A DNA stretch of 64,000 nt from a bacterium D16-50 (GTDB lineage Bacteria; Bacillota; Clostridia; Lachnospirales; Lachnospiraceae), in assembly GCA_003612485.1 (NCBI GenBank), contig RAZA01000001.1:124001-188000 (forward strand), in the 5' to 3' direction. Shown here piece by piece: positions 17,629 through 25,403 of this stretch; the first letter of the stretch is position 1, and the number at the start of each line of letters is the position of its first letter. Below the pieces are notes generated by a model that was given only the letters and a program-made list of their open reading frames with translations, made no database searches and was not told where the DNA came from. A program made the translations under genes and the position numbers.

Positions 17629-18480
17629 ATGACGGATTCCGTTTTCTCAATAGACAATGTTAACATCAATATCAAATATGCGCTTTTTGTAGAGCATGAT
17701 AAAAACTGGCACGAGGTAAAAGCCAAGAACGAATATGCTTTTTGGATCATCCTGAGCGGCTCCTTCAACATAGAATACAAACAGGACAAATATACCCTAT
17801 CTGTCGGTGATGTATTCTTTTTTTATCCACAAGTGCTTTATTATGCCACCTCATCAGAAGGTTGCAGCTTTTTCTTTATTCATTTCGATGCTATTTTAGG
17901 GAATAATTATCAAGCTTTGCACTTTTACCCGTTCGATGGATATTTTTCTCACAGCAAAATAAAAGACAGTCTCATTTCTCTGACAGACAGTGTATATTCT
18001 TTACACCAAAAAGAGATCTTTGCAGAATTGCGTATTCACGGTTCTCTCCTATTCTTTTTATCTTATATTATGAAAATGAAATATCAGGAGGGCGTAGAAA
18101 GTGCCTATTTTCCTGCCAACAGCGCGCTGGCAAGGCTTCAGCCCGTCCTGATCTATATCAATCACCACTTGGATGAGCCCATTTATATTCAAAAACTGGC
18201 ATATTCTATCAATTTGTCTGAAAAATATTTTATTTCATTTTTTAAGAAGACCATGGGCATGACTCCCACCAGTTATATCACACAAGTCAAGATGAAAAAG
18301 GCATTGGAATATCTCCATGAACAAAATTACTCCGTCAAAGAGGTATCCGCACTGGTAGGATACGCCGATATCTACACTTTTTCTAAAGCGTTTAAGAAAA
18401 CATACGGCATATCCCCGTCCAATTTCAGCTGTAAATCAACCAACTCCCAGCCCCCAGCGAGTCCGCTGCCACCTTTTTAG
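17629..18480 (+). CDS. AraC-family transcriptional regulator
   Basis: This 283-residue regulator has an N-terminal cupin-like sensing domain (about residues 20-160, including GDVFFFYPQVLYYATSSEG) and a C-terminal pair of helix-turn-helix motifs (about 170-272: LAYSINLSEKYFISFFKKTMGMTP and VSALVGYADIYTFSKAFKKTYGISP). The last residues are Pro/Ser-rich and short. The ATG has a GGAG site upstream. It is divergent from the GH42-led operon and is the obvious candidate to activate it in response to galactose- or rhamnose-containing sugars. Ligand specificity cannot be read from the sequence. Confidence 0.9.
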   Translation: MTDSVFSIDNVNINIKYALFVEHDKNWHEVKAKNEYAFWIILSGSFNIEYKQDKYTLSVGDVFFFYPQVLYYATSSEGCSFFFIHFDAILGNNYQALHFYPFDGYFSHSKIKDSLISLTDSVYSLHQKEIFAELRIHGSLLFFLSYIMKMKYQEGVESAYFPANSALARLQPVLIYINHHLDEPIYIQKLAYSINLSEKYFISFFKKTMGMTPTSYITQVKMKKALEYLHEQNYSVKEVSALVGYADIYTFSKAFKKTYGISPSNFSCKSTNSQPPASPLPPF

Positions 18481-18789
18481 TCCAATGAATTTACCATGAG
18501 TCAATGTATCGCTTCTGCTGGCCGTCCTGATGCCCGGTAGCCAGAATTTATACTCTGTCAGGATGCCCTCCCGATGGTCTGAAATAAACCAGCATCTTTG
18601 AAAATATATTCTTCCAGATAGGTCCATGTGCCAAAATCCATTTTGCACCCGCACATATCCATCATACACTCGTACCGTCTCAATAGTATTCCCCATTGAA
18701 AAGCTGATATCTATGGTTCCTTCCGCGGTAAGATTTCGGGGAAAACTGCAAAGAAAATCGCCCCCTAAAGGCAGATCACCTACAGTTAT
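18481..18789 (-). pseudogene. possible remnant of a minus-strand coding sequence
   Basis: An open frame without a plausible start runs leftward from a stop at 18792 into the end of the AraC gene. Its translation contains GDLPLGGDFLCSFPRN and TAEGTIDISFSMGNTIE, which looks like a beta-rich protein rather than random sequence. It borders the decayed insertion element and may be a gene it interrupted. No family is recognised, and the rest of the gap from 18481 to 18825 holds nothing else I can support. Confidence 0.25.
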
Positions 18790-18825
18790 TTATCATAAAT
18801 ATGCCTGAAAGTAAGTGAATCAATA

Positions 18826-20222
18826 GTAAAAAAGTTTGTGTCTTAGGTAAAAAAATGGCTCCTTTTTGGTAAGAATCAAGATATGGAAATTCTTATCGAA
18901 AAGGAGTACTTATATGCCAGTAGCAAAGGAACAGATTCGACAGATTATTGCAGACAACAACTTAAACAGTGTGGCAGATGTCTACACGCTCCTGAGGGAT
19001 GGCTTCAAGGACATCCTGCAGGAGCTCATGGAGGCAGAACTGGACACGGCACTGGGCTATGAAAAGAACCAGAAAGGCGACATGGACACCGCAAACAAGC
19101 GCAGCGGCCATTCCCCCAAGAAGCTCAGGAGCCAGTACGGGGAATTCGAGATTGATGTCCCCCGGGACGGGAACGGCGAGTTCGAGCCGAAGATCGTCCC
19201 CAAGTACCAGCGGGACGTCTCCGGGATCGAGGAAAAGGTCATCTCGCTCTACGGCAAGGGGATGAGCACCAGAGACATCCATGACCAGCTTCAGGACCTC
19301 TATGGGATAGAGATGTCCGCCGAGATGGTCAGCAAGATCACGGACAAGATCCTGCCGGAGATCAGGGAATGGCAGTCCAGACCCCTGAACCCGGTCTACC
19401 CTTTCGTGTTTATGGACTGCATCCACTACAAGGTCAGGGAGGACGGGAGGATACTGAGCCGGGCGGCCTATGTGGTGCTGGGCGTCACAACGGTGGATGC
19501 TGAACGACCTGAAGAACCGCGGGGTGCAGGATGTGCTGTTCTTCTGCGTGGACGGCCTGCCAGACTTCAGGGAGGCAATCTGGGCCGTGTTCCCACAAGC
19601 CCAGATCCAGCGATGTGTCATCCACATGCTGGGCAACTCGTTCAAATATGTGAACTGCAGCGACCTGAAGAAGTTCTCGTCCGACTTCAAGGCAGTGTAC
19701 AATGCCCCGAGCGAGAAGGCAGGCCTGAACGCGCTGGCGGACGTCCGGGAGAAGCGGGGGAGAAAATCTCACTGGAAAAGATGCTCTATCTGGCAAGCCT
19801 GAACATGGCAAAGAACTGAAACCAGCGCTACCGCAACTGGGACCAGATACTCAGCCGGCTGACAGACCTCTATGGAGAGCGGCTGACACAATATCTGTAG
19901 AAAAGGAAAGCCTGAGATAGGGCACTATGGAAGGTGTCGCTGTCCCAGACCTTATTCCGTCGGCATCCATAGCATTGCCGGAAAGCCCAATCTTATTCCA
20001 GAGGCCGGGTGTGGGCAGAGCCCACGGAAAAGAGCAGCCGGGATGTTATATTTTGGTGCAAAAAATAGAAAAATCTGTATAAAGGCGTACAAAGTGGCGA
20101 TACTATAATCAGTAAGATAAATCGACAACATAAATCAAGCTCAGGATTCGACACAGTATTGTACATATTTGAATCTTATCAGAAGGACTTTTTCTCCATA
20201 GACACAGAAAAATTTACAGCCT
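18826..20222 (+). mobile_element. decayed IS256-family insertion sequence
   Basis: The element carries a broken IS256/mutator-type transposase. The left end near AGTAAAAAAGTTTGTGTC (from 18826) and the right end near GACACAGAAAAATTTAC (to about 20222) form an imperfect inverted repeat in which GTGTC/GACAC and TAAA/TTTA correspond. No clear target duplication is seen, so the boundaries are approximate to tens of bases. The right boundary falls next to the 71-bp repeat copy at 20224. Confidence 0.6.
18914..19901 (+). pseudogene. IS256-family transposase, inactivated
   Basis: The frame opens at MPVAKEQIRQ with a good AAGGAG site and reads as a normal mutator-family transposase with the first catalytic Asp in FVFMDCIHYK. 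Near 19490 about 20 codons are missing with a frame change; the second Asp then appears in FFCVDGLPDF. Near 19760 about 60 codons that should hold the catalytic Glu are gone. A TGA at 19817-19819 replaces an expected Trp codon just before the conserved NQRYRNWDQ end. With two deletions and a nonsense change it cannot be active. Confidence 0.9.
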
Positions 20223-20223
20223 C
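19902..20223. other. non-coding right part of the IS remnant
   Basis: This 320-base stretch after the transposase stop is longer than the usual right end of an IS256-type element. It shows only short inverted stretches and AT-rich sequence. A leftward open frame of 35 codons (20286 to 20179) enters it from the 71-bp repeat. No complete gene is seen. Confidence 0.4.
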
Positions 20224-20294
20224 ACCATCAGCCTCCGGCGCCTTGGTTTCGGCTTCCCAATTTCCAGATACGCCTTCAGCTACAACTTGATATC
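20224..20294. repeat. 71-bp direct repeat, right copy
   Basis: It matches 8032-8102 at 68 of 71 positions. Here its right edge supplies the last codons and stop of the P-loop kinase gene. Two of the three differences fall in one proline-lysine/glutamate codon pair of the frame shared with the GH42 tail. Confidence 0.9.
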
Positions 20295-20795
20295 AACCCG
20301 ATATTCATTGTCGATAAGAAGGTATTCTACCTTATGCTTTTGGCATTTCTCCAATATTTCGGCATTATCTCTAAGCACTGTCTCCATGGTACAGCCTTCA
20401 TCATCCATTCTGTTTTCCACAACACAAGCATAGCTTTTTATGTCATCAAAATGATTCCGGATATATGTATGGCTCATAACTAAACAATAGTATTTGATGT
20501 TTTTCAGATATTCCGCTTCAAAGTCCTTCTGCCACTCAAAGGGAATATAGCATCCCTCCACAATAAGATTCTGCTCATTTTCTATGGCTGTTTTTATCAT
20601 TTCACGCACAATGGGCCATAAATAATCCGTCAACGCTTCATCATCGCTCAAGGGCGTAAGCACGGTATTTCCGCTGCGAATAAGCCCCATTTTTAAATGG
20701 TCTATGGAAAAATAAGGGTATTTATATGTTTCCAGCAATTTTTGGGCAAGAGCCGTCTTCCCCGTATGGGATGCCCCCGTTATCAAAACGATCAT
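20280..20795 (-). CDS. P-loop kinase-like protein, possibly truncated at the C-terminus
   Basis: This 171-residue protein starts with a Walker A loop, GASHTGKT at residues 7-14, and continues with FSIDHLKMGLIRSG and an IVEGCYIP strand. It resembles small nucleoside- or sugar-kinase-like proteins of the adenylate kinase/zeta-toxin fold. The substrate is unknown. The ATG at 20795 has GGAGGAG upstream. The final codons and stop fall inside the 71-bp repeat, so the natural end may have been lost. It is downstream of the DUF3990 pair on the same strand. Confidence 0.65.
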   Translation of the reverse strand: MIVLITGASHTGKTALAQKLLETYKYPYFSIDHLKMGLIRSGNTVLTPLSDDEALTDYLWPIVREMIKTAIENEQNLIVEGCYIPFEWQKDFEAEYLKNIKYYCLVMSHTYIRNHFDDIKSYACVVENRMDDEGCTMETVLRDNAEILEKCQKHKVEYLLIDNEYRVDIKL

Positions 20796-20908
20796 TATGC
20801 CACTCCTCCGTTCCTATCTTTTCACCAAGAATTTCCGCTTCTGTCACACCGCCCACTTTCTCTAAGCCACCGGTGATTTTGTGCGGTTTCAAGGCTTTAT
20901 CTGATTTC

Positions 20909-21352
20909 CTAGTCCAATAAACACCCTGCCCGATAAGAACATTCCAAGTAACTTGGATTCTGATAATAAATATCTGTCTGAAAATCGGATATTTTATCAC
21001 TAATAAATGAAGAAAAGATGCTAAGCAATTCATCAACTTCTTTTCCCTCTTCCGCACAGTCTTCAATCATAATACTGTACAGTTTGCCGATATCCAAGAA
21101 ACTTGGAACCGTATATTTGCATTCGGTAATTGTGTCAAAATCGCCCTTTGGAATTTTATACTGCTCAATTAATTCATCACTTACTTGTTCAAACGGAAGG
21201 CAATGGTTTACTTCCGCATCATATAATTGCTTATCAATCCCTTCCCTCCCGAATAATTTCACAATGGTACCGCGCTTATTTTGGGTTTGGCGTGCAATAT
21301 ATTCAATCAAAGAACAAACATAAAAAAAATCATTTTTTTGCTTTTCTGTCAT
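20909..21352 (-). CDS. conserved partner protein of the DUF3990 gene
   Basis: This 147-residue protein contains EYIARQTQNKRGTIVKLFGREG, EVNHCLPFEQVSDELIEQY and DTITECKYTVPSFLDIGKLY. In my memory of related genomes this family sits beside DUF3990 proteins; I do not know an experimental function. It is acidic and has no signal or membrane segment. The ATG at 21352 follows AGGAG by 11 bases, and its reading frame overlaps the 3' end of the DUF3990 gene by about 23 bases, so the two are coupled. A role as antidote or substrate adaptor is only inferred from pairing. Confidence 0.6.
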   Translation of the reverse strand: MTEKQKNDFFYVCSLIEYIARQTQNKRGTIVKLFGREGIDKQLYDAEVNHCLPFEQVSDELIEQYKIPKGDFDTITECKYTVPSFLDIGKLYSIMIEDCAEEGKEVDELLSIFSSFISDKISDFQTDIYYQNPSYLECSYRAGCLLD

Positions 21353-21803
21353 ATACAATTTCACTCCTATTAAAAGTTAAGCAATTAATTGCCGATAGTG
21401 TATGAAAACTAATCTGATGTGTAGGACGCCGAAATTCTGCCAGTATCCAAAACTGCCTGCGGTTTATTCTGCCTGAAAGGAAATCATTTACGTAATTCCA
21501 TATAGTGTCGTTTGCCATCGGCCCTTCTACAATATCATATGAATGCGTTTTGCCGCTTCTGCACTTGGCAATAAAATCCAACCACTCATCTGTCATTTGG
21601 TCGAATTTCAAAACAGATAATTCCTCACATGGTTCATAGGAATAATAATTGACAATTGGAGCTCCCTCTCCACGGTTAGCCCATCTTACCGCTTGTCGAA
21701 AATTTGCAGTACAATAAAATCCCCATGAAAAATCTTTTGTATACCTTGTCTTACGCACTTCTGGAAATTCAACTACTTCTTTACTTGCATGGTAGAGTAT
21801 CGT
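21330..21803 (-). CDS. DUF3990 protein, predicted ADP-ribosyltransferase-like, with ACG in place of the start
   Basis: The translated frame reads ILYHASKEVVEFPEVRKTRYTKDF and then WGFYCTANFRQAVRWANR, the N-terminal signature of DUF3990 proteins, which are thought to have an ADP-ribosyltransferase-like fold. Family members usually begin MILYH. Here the expected ATG is ACG at 21801-21803, eight bases after a good GAGGTG ribosome binding site. The only other in-frame start is a GTG at 21758, which would remove the conserved LYH strand. The gene is either initiated weakly at ACG or is dying. The downstream gene overlaps its end. A toxin role is inference. Confidence 0.6.
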   Translation of the reverse strand, partial: TILYHASKEVVEFPEVRKTRYTKDFSWGFYCTANFRQAVRWANRGEGAPIVNYYSYEPCEELSVLKFDQMTDEWLDFIAKCRSGKTHSYDIVEGPMANDTIWNYVNDFLSGRINRRQFWILAEFRRPTHQISFHTLSAINCLTFNRSEIVYDRKAKK

Positions 21804-21832
21804 AGCTTCATCACCTCTTCTTTCCTGAATTA

Positions 21833-21961
21833 TTATAATTGATAATTTATTTCTGCATTAAGCAGTATTTTGCTGTCCAGCAGCTCCAATATTCCTTCGT
21901 TTTTTCCCCCAAGCACTTTGGCATCAATGAAGAGTTTTTATAAGATAACTTCTTTTGACAT
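21833..21961 (-). pseudogene. small upstream frame interrupted by a stop codon
   Basis: An ATG at 21961 starts MSKEVIL, then an in-frame TAA, then 34 sense codons containing DAKVLGGKNEGILELLDSKI before a final stop at 21833. This lies just upstream of the DUF3990 ribosome binding site, where such modules often carry a small extra gene. It appears to be broken. The remainder of 21804-22050 is AT-rich with no gene. Confidence 0.3.
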
Positions 21962-22050
21962 TATATCATTGATTAAGTGATTTTCAATCTTTTTCAAGCA
22001 ATCGACCAAAACAAATTTGCAACCGCAAAGGGAAATTTATCTAGTCACCC

Positions 22051-22100
22051 AGAAAAATGGGCCGCGGCAGGCTTGCCTGCCGCGGTCCACTTTTCCTTTT
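22051..22100. terminator. strong bidirectional terminator
   Basis: CCGCGGCAGGC (22062-22072) and GCCTGCCGCGG (22075-22085) form a perfect 11-bp stem, extended by three weaker pairs. A-runs on the left and T-runs on the right make it work in both directions. It ends leftward transcription of spoIVB. Confidence 0.85.
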
Positions 22101-22131
22101 TATTTATACCGCCAATCTCTCTGCCCGGGCA

Positions 22132-22161
22132 CAGCCGATAATAAAAAAAAATTATCGGCTG
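22132..22161 (-). terminator. hairpin directly after spoIVB
   Basis: CAGCCGATAAT and ATTATCGGCTG form a perfect 11-bp stem around an eight-base A loop (T loop in the transcript), eight bases past the spoIVB stop. No T-run follows, so it may protect the mRNA 3' end ahead of the main terminator. Confidence 0.5.
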
Positions 22162-22168
22162 CCCAAAC

Positions 22169-23521
22169 TCAATGCTCCAACATATTTTCAATAAAAATCC
22201 CATACCCCTTTCGGGAGTCCTGCACCAGCACATGAGTCACGGCGCCGATGAATTTTCCGTTCTGGATAATGGGACTGCCGCTCATTCCCTGCACGATGCC
22301 GCCGGTGACGGCCAGCAGATCCGGGTCCGTAACGGTCAGCTCTATGCCCCGATTCACATTGTCATGATCCAGATGCACCGAAGTGATCTCCACATCATAG
22401 TATCGGGTAACGCCCTCCACAGTGCATAGGATTTGTGCCGGCCCCAGCTCAATCTCCTGCTTCAGTCCGATGGGAATCGGCTCCCTCTCCCCCATCTCGA
22501 GCGCCTTGCTGTTGCAGATACCGAAAATGCCTTGAATGCTGTTGTGGGTGATCTCCCCCAGAATCCGTTCATTGGAGTAGACGATCATGCCCGTCATCTC
22601 TCCGGGATTCCCTGCGCTCCCCTTCTGGATGTCCACGATATCCGTCTGATAGAGAGTTCCGTCCTCCATGTGCATGAGGGTGCTGGTATCCACATCCGTG
22701 ATACCGTGTCCCAATGCTCCGAAATTGCCCCGGCTGTCAATATAAGTCATGGTGCCCACACCCTGAGCATTGTCCCTGACCCAGACCCCAAGCTTGTAGC
22801 TGCCTGCGGCATCCTTCATAGGAGTAACTTCCACATCCATCCGCTCTCCGTCCCGCTCTATGGTAAGCCTCACCTCTCTGCCGCCGCTGTCCTCCACTCT
22901 TTTGATGAAGTCATCCTTCTCTGTCACTTCTGTTCCGTCTATTCCGCAGATATAATCGCCGGATTTCAGAATATACTTTGCCGGCGAATAGCTCACCCCG
23001 TCACCGCCCTTGAATTCCCCCGTGCCAACCACCAGAATGCCGTCGGTCTTCACGTAGATCCCTATGGGCATGCCCACCGGAATAAGCTCCTGATCTTCGA
23101 TCACATGGATATTGACATCCTTGAAGGACAGAAATCCGAAAAGCTTCACCTGCATCCGATAGCTTGAGTGCATGTCTGCCTTTAATGTCACCGACTTGCT
23201 CAGATCAATGTCCACCGCTCCCTGAGGAATATTGCTGACACCCTGATCACTGACGCTTACAATTTCCCCTCTTGCCGGGATCCCTAAAAGAAAAGATTCT
23301 TCCTCTCCGGCACGCACATTGATCACGGATGGTATGCTCTTGTCCAGATAATAATAGAAGGATCCCGCCAGAGAGGCGCAGCTGACTGCCAGCGCCAGAC
23401 ACAAACAGGCCCGATAGATTTTCAGACGCCTGACCTTTCTTCTGCATTCCTGCATCAGGACCTTCATGTCCTCGCATGCACATTTCTTTATGCCGTCATC
23501 ATTATCCCTCTGCAGCTCCAT
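22169..23521 (-). CDS. spoIVB: SpoIVB signalling serine peptidase
   Basis: This 450-residue protein is SpoIVB, the forespore-secreted PDZ serine peptidase that triggers pro-sigma-K processing in the mother cell. It has an N-terminal membrane anchor (about residues 30-50), a PDZ domain (about 125-205) and the SpoIVB peptidase domain with catalytic His272 (GALGHGITD) and Ser416 (GMSGSPII). The spacing resembles the B. subtilis protein. The start at 23521 has GGGAG nine bases upstream. It follows recN as in other Firmicutes, but spo0A, the usual next gene, is absent here. A sigma-G-type promoter lies in front. Confidence 0.95.
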   Translation of the reverse strand: MELQRDNDDGIKKCACEDMKVLMQECRRKVRRLKIYRACLCLALAVSCASLAGSFYYYLDKSIPSVINVRAGEEESFLLGIPARGEIVSVSDQGVSNIPQGAVDIDLSKSVTLKADMHSSYRMQVKLFGFLSFKDVNIHVIEDQELIPVGMPIGIYVKTDGILVVGTGEFKGGDGVSYSPAKYILKSGDYICGIDGTEVTEKDDFIKRVEDSGGREVRLTIERDGERMDVEVTPMKDAAGSYKLGVWVRDNAQGVGTMTYIDSRGNFGALGHGITDVDTSTLMHMEDGTLYQTDIVDIQKGSAGNPGEMTGMIVYSNERILGEITHNSIQGIFGICNSKALEMGEREPIPIGLKQEIELGPAQILCTVEGVTRYYDVEITSVHLDHDNVNRGIELTVTDPDLLAVTGGIVQGMSGSPIIQNGKFIGAVTHVLVQDSRKGYGIFIENMLEH

Positions 23522-23608
23522 ATCCACACACTCCCTAACTGTCAACTCAAGACGGCAGGCACTGCCCCAATGTCCCGCCTGCCGCATAAAATCAATAGGC
23601 TCCAGTTA

Positions 23609-23637
23609 TAGTATGTGAACTTTTTTCTATTTCATAC
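23609..23637 (-). promoter_or_regulatory. candidate sigma-G promoter of spoIVB
   Basis: On the minus strand GTATG (23637-23633) and CATACTA (23615-23609) are separated by 17 bases. This fits the sigma-G pattern GYATR plus CATnnTA. SpoIVB is transcribed by sigma-F and sigma-G in B. subtilis, which supports the assignment. It would give a leader of about 80 bases. Confidence 0.6.
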
Positions 23638-23658
23638 TTGTATTTTCACACTTGCATT

Positions 23659-25350
23659 TTATGGCTGCTTCTCCTTGTATCCCAAGGCCTGAGCGCGCAT
23701 CTCTCTTGCATTTGACAGCGCCGCTTCCGTCAGAGCATCGCTGCCCAGAAGCCTCGCCAGCTCCCCAAGGCTTTCATCCTCCGAAATATGTCGGATATCC
23801 GTTATTGTATTGTCGGATTTTGCATTTTTTTCGATCACAAAATGCTTGTCGGCCATGGCAGCAATCTGAGGAAGGTGGGTGATGCACAGCACCTGATGGG
23901 CCTTTCCCACCCTATCCAGCTGCTCCGACACCCTCCATGCCGTCCTGCCGCTGATGCCTGCATCGATTTCATCGAATATCAAAGTATCGATATCGTCCCT
24001 GCCGGCCAGAACCGTCTTGATTGCCAGCATGATACGGGACAGCTCTCCGCCGCTGGCCACCTGACTCAAGGGCTTCATGGCCTCTCCGGGATTCACGGAA
24101 ATTAAAAATTCTACATCGTCATAGCCCTTTGCAGTGATGCCTGCGGCCCTTTCCACCGCCACTTCAAATTCTACCGTCATAAAGTTCAGATGCACCAAGG
24201 CCGCCTTCAGCTGCTTGGTCAGAGTTTTTGCATTCTTTTTTCTAATCTGGGACAACTGTTCGCAGGAAATCTCCAAACGCCCCTGCGCTGCTTTCAGTTT
24301 CTCCTCCAGCTCTGCCATGTATGCATCATAATCCTCCAGCTTGTCCAATAATCTCTGTCTTTCTTCCCCATAGGAAATCACTGCCTCCAGAGATTTTCCA
24401 TATTTTTCCTTGAGACGATTTACAAGGTTCAGCCTTTCCTCCACTGTGGCAAAATCCTCCTCATCGAACTCACAGTCGCTCATATACTCGGCCAGATCCC
24501 GATTGTAGTCTGCAAGAAGGCTGTCTATTTCCGACAGCTGGCCCTCCAGCTCCCCCAGACGCTGGTCCAGACCGGAAATGCTCCGCAGCGCCCGCAGCGC
24601 CCGGCTCAGCGCGCTGCCTGCAGAACCGTCGAAATCACTCCCTGTATACTGATAGCTCTCCGCCAGACTCTCCGTTATTCTCTTGCCGTTGACCATAAGC
24701 TTGTAGCGCCTCTCAAGCTCCTCGTCCTCCCCCACCACCAGCTTTGCTTCCTGAATCTCCTGAAGCTCAAACTGTGCAAGGGCCTGCTCCTTCGCTTTGG
24801 CCTCCTCGTCTCTGCTCTCCTCCTCCAGCGCTCTACGCAGCCTGCCGCACTCCTTGTAGGCCTCTTCCACGGCTTCCGCAGCCTTCTGGAATTTCTCTCC
24901 GCAATATACATCCAAAATTTCCATATGCTTCTTCTTGTTCAGAAGGGACTGGTGCTCGTGCTGGCCGTGAATGTCAATGAGAAGTTCTGCCAGCTCTTTC
25001 ACTTGCTTCGCAGCAACGGTCTCCCCGTTGATCCGGCAAATACTCTTCCCAGCCTGCATTTTCCGGCTGATAATTATGGTCCCGTCTTCCTCAGGATCCA
25101 GATCCAGCTGAAGCAGCTTTTCCTTCACCTTCGGACTATCGCAGGAGAACACAAGCTCCACCAAGGCGCTGTCCGCACCCTTCCGCAGCATATCCTTTTC
25201 AAATTTTCCTCCCAGAGCCAGGTTCACGCTTCCTATCAATAGGGACTTTCCTGCGCCGGTCTCTCCGGTCAGAATGTTCAGTCCCCTGCCGAACTCTACC
25301 TCTGTCTCCTCGATCAGTGCCAGATTTTTCACATGCAAACTCTGCAGCAT
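23659..25350 (-). CDS. recN: DNA repair protein RecN
   Basis: This 563-residue SMC-like ATPase begins MLQSLHVKNLALIEETEVEF with Walker A GETGAGKS near residue 31. It continues through long coiled coils either side of a hinge, and ends with the ABC signature ASGGELSRIMLAIK and Walker B LIFDEIDAGISG. RecN acts early at DNA double-strand breaks, organising ends for RecA. The start at 25350 has AGGAG upstream and agrees with the family; an earlier in-frame start at 25407 would add 19 unconserved residues. It follows nadK by 53 bases with no argR between them. Confidence 0.97.
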   Translation of the reverse strand: MLQSLHVKNLALIEETEVEFGRGLNILTGETGAGKSLLIGSVNLALGGKFEKDMLRKGADSALVELVFSCDSPKVKEKLLQLDLDPEEDGTIIISRKMQAGKSICRINGETVAAKQVKELAELLIDIHGQHEHQSLLNKKKHMEILDVYCGEKFQKAAEAVEEAYKECGRLRRALEEESRDEEAKAKEQALAQFELQEIQEAKLVVGEDEELERRYKLMVNGKRITESLAESYQYTGSDFDGSAGSALSRALRALRSISGLDQRLGELEGQLSEIDSLLADYNRDLAEYMSDCEFDEEDFATVEERLNLVNRLKEKYGKSLEAVISYGEERQRLLDKLEDYDAYMAELEEKLKAAQGRLEISCEQLSQIRKKNAKTLTKQLKAALVHLNFMTVEFEVAVERAAGITAKGYDDVEFLISVNPGEAMKPLSQVASGGELSRIMLAIKTVLAGRDDIDTLIFDEIDAGISGRTAWRVSEQLDRVGKAHQVLCITHLPQIAAMADKHFVIEKNAKSDNTITDIRHISEDESLGELARLLGSDALTEAALSNAREMRAQALGYKEKQP

Positions 25351-25403
25351 ATCAGTTTCTCCTATTCCAGTTCCGCCGTTTTTATTTGCGTTTATTTGAT
25401 CTG

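Noticed and set aside
20722..21066. 114-codon minus-strand frame between the kinase and the DUF3990 partner
   Set aside because: It overlaps both better-supported genes and has no start with a ribosome binding site.
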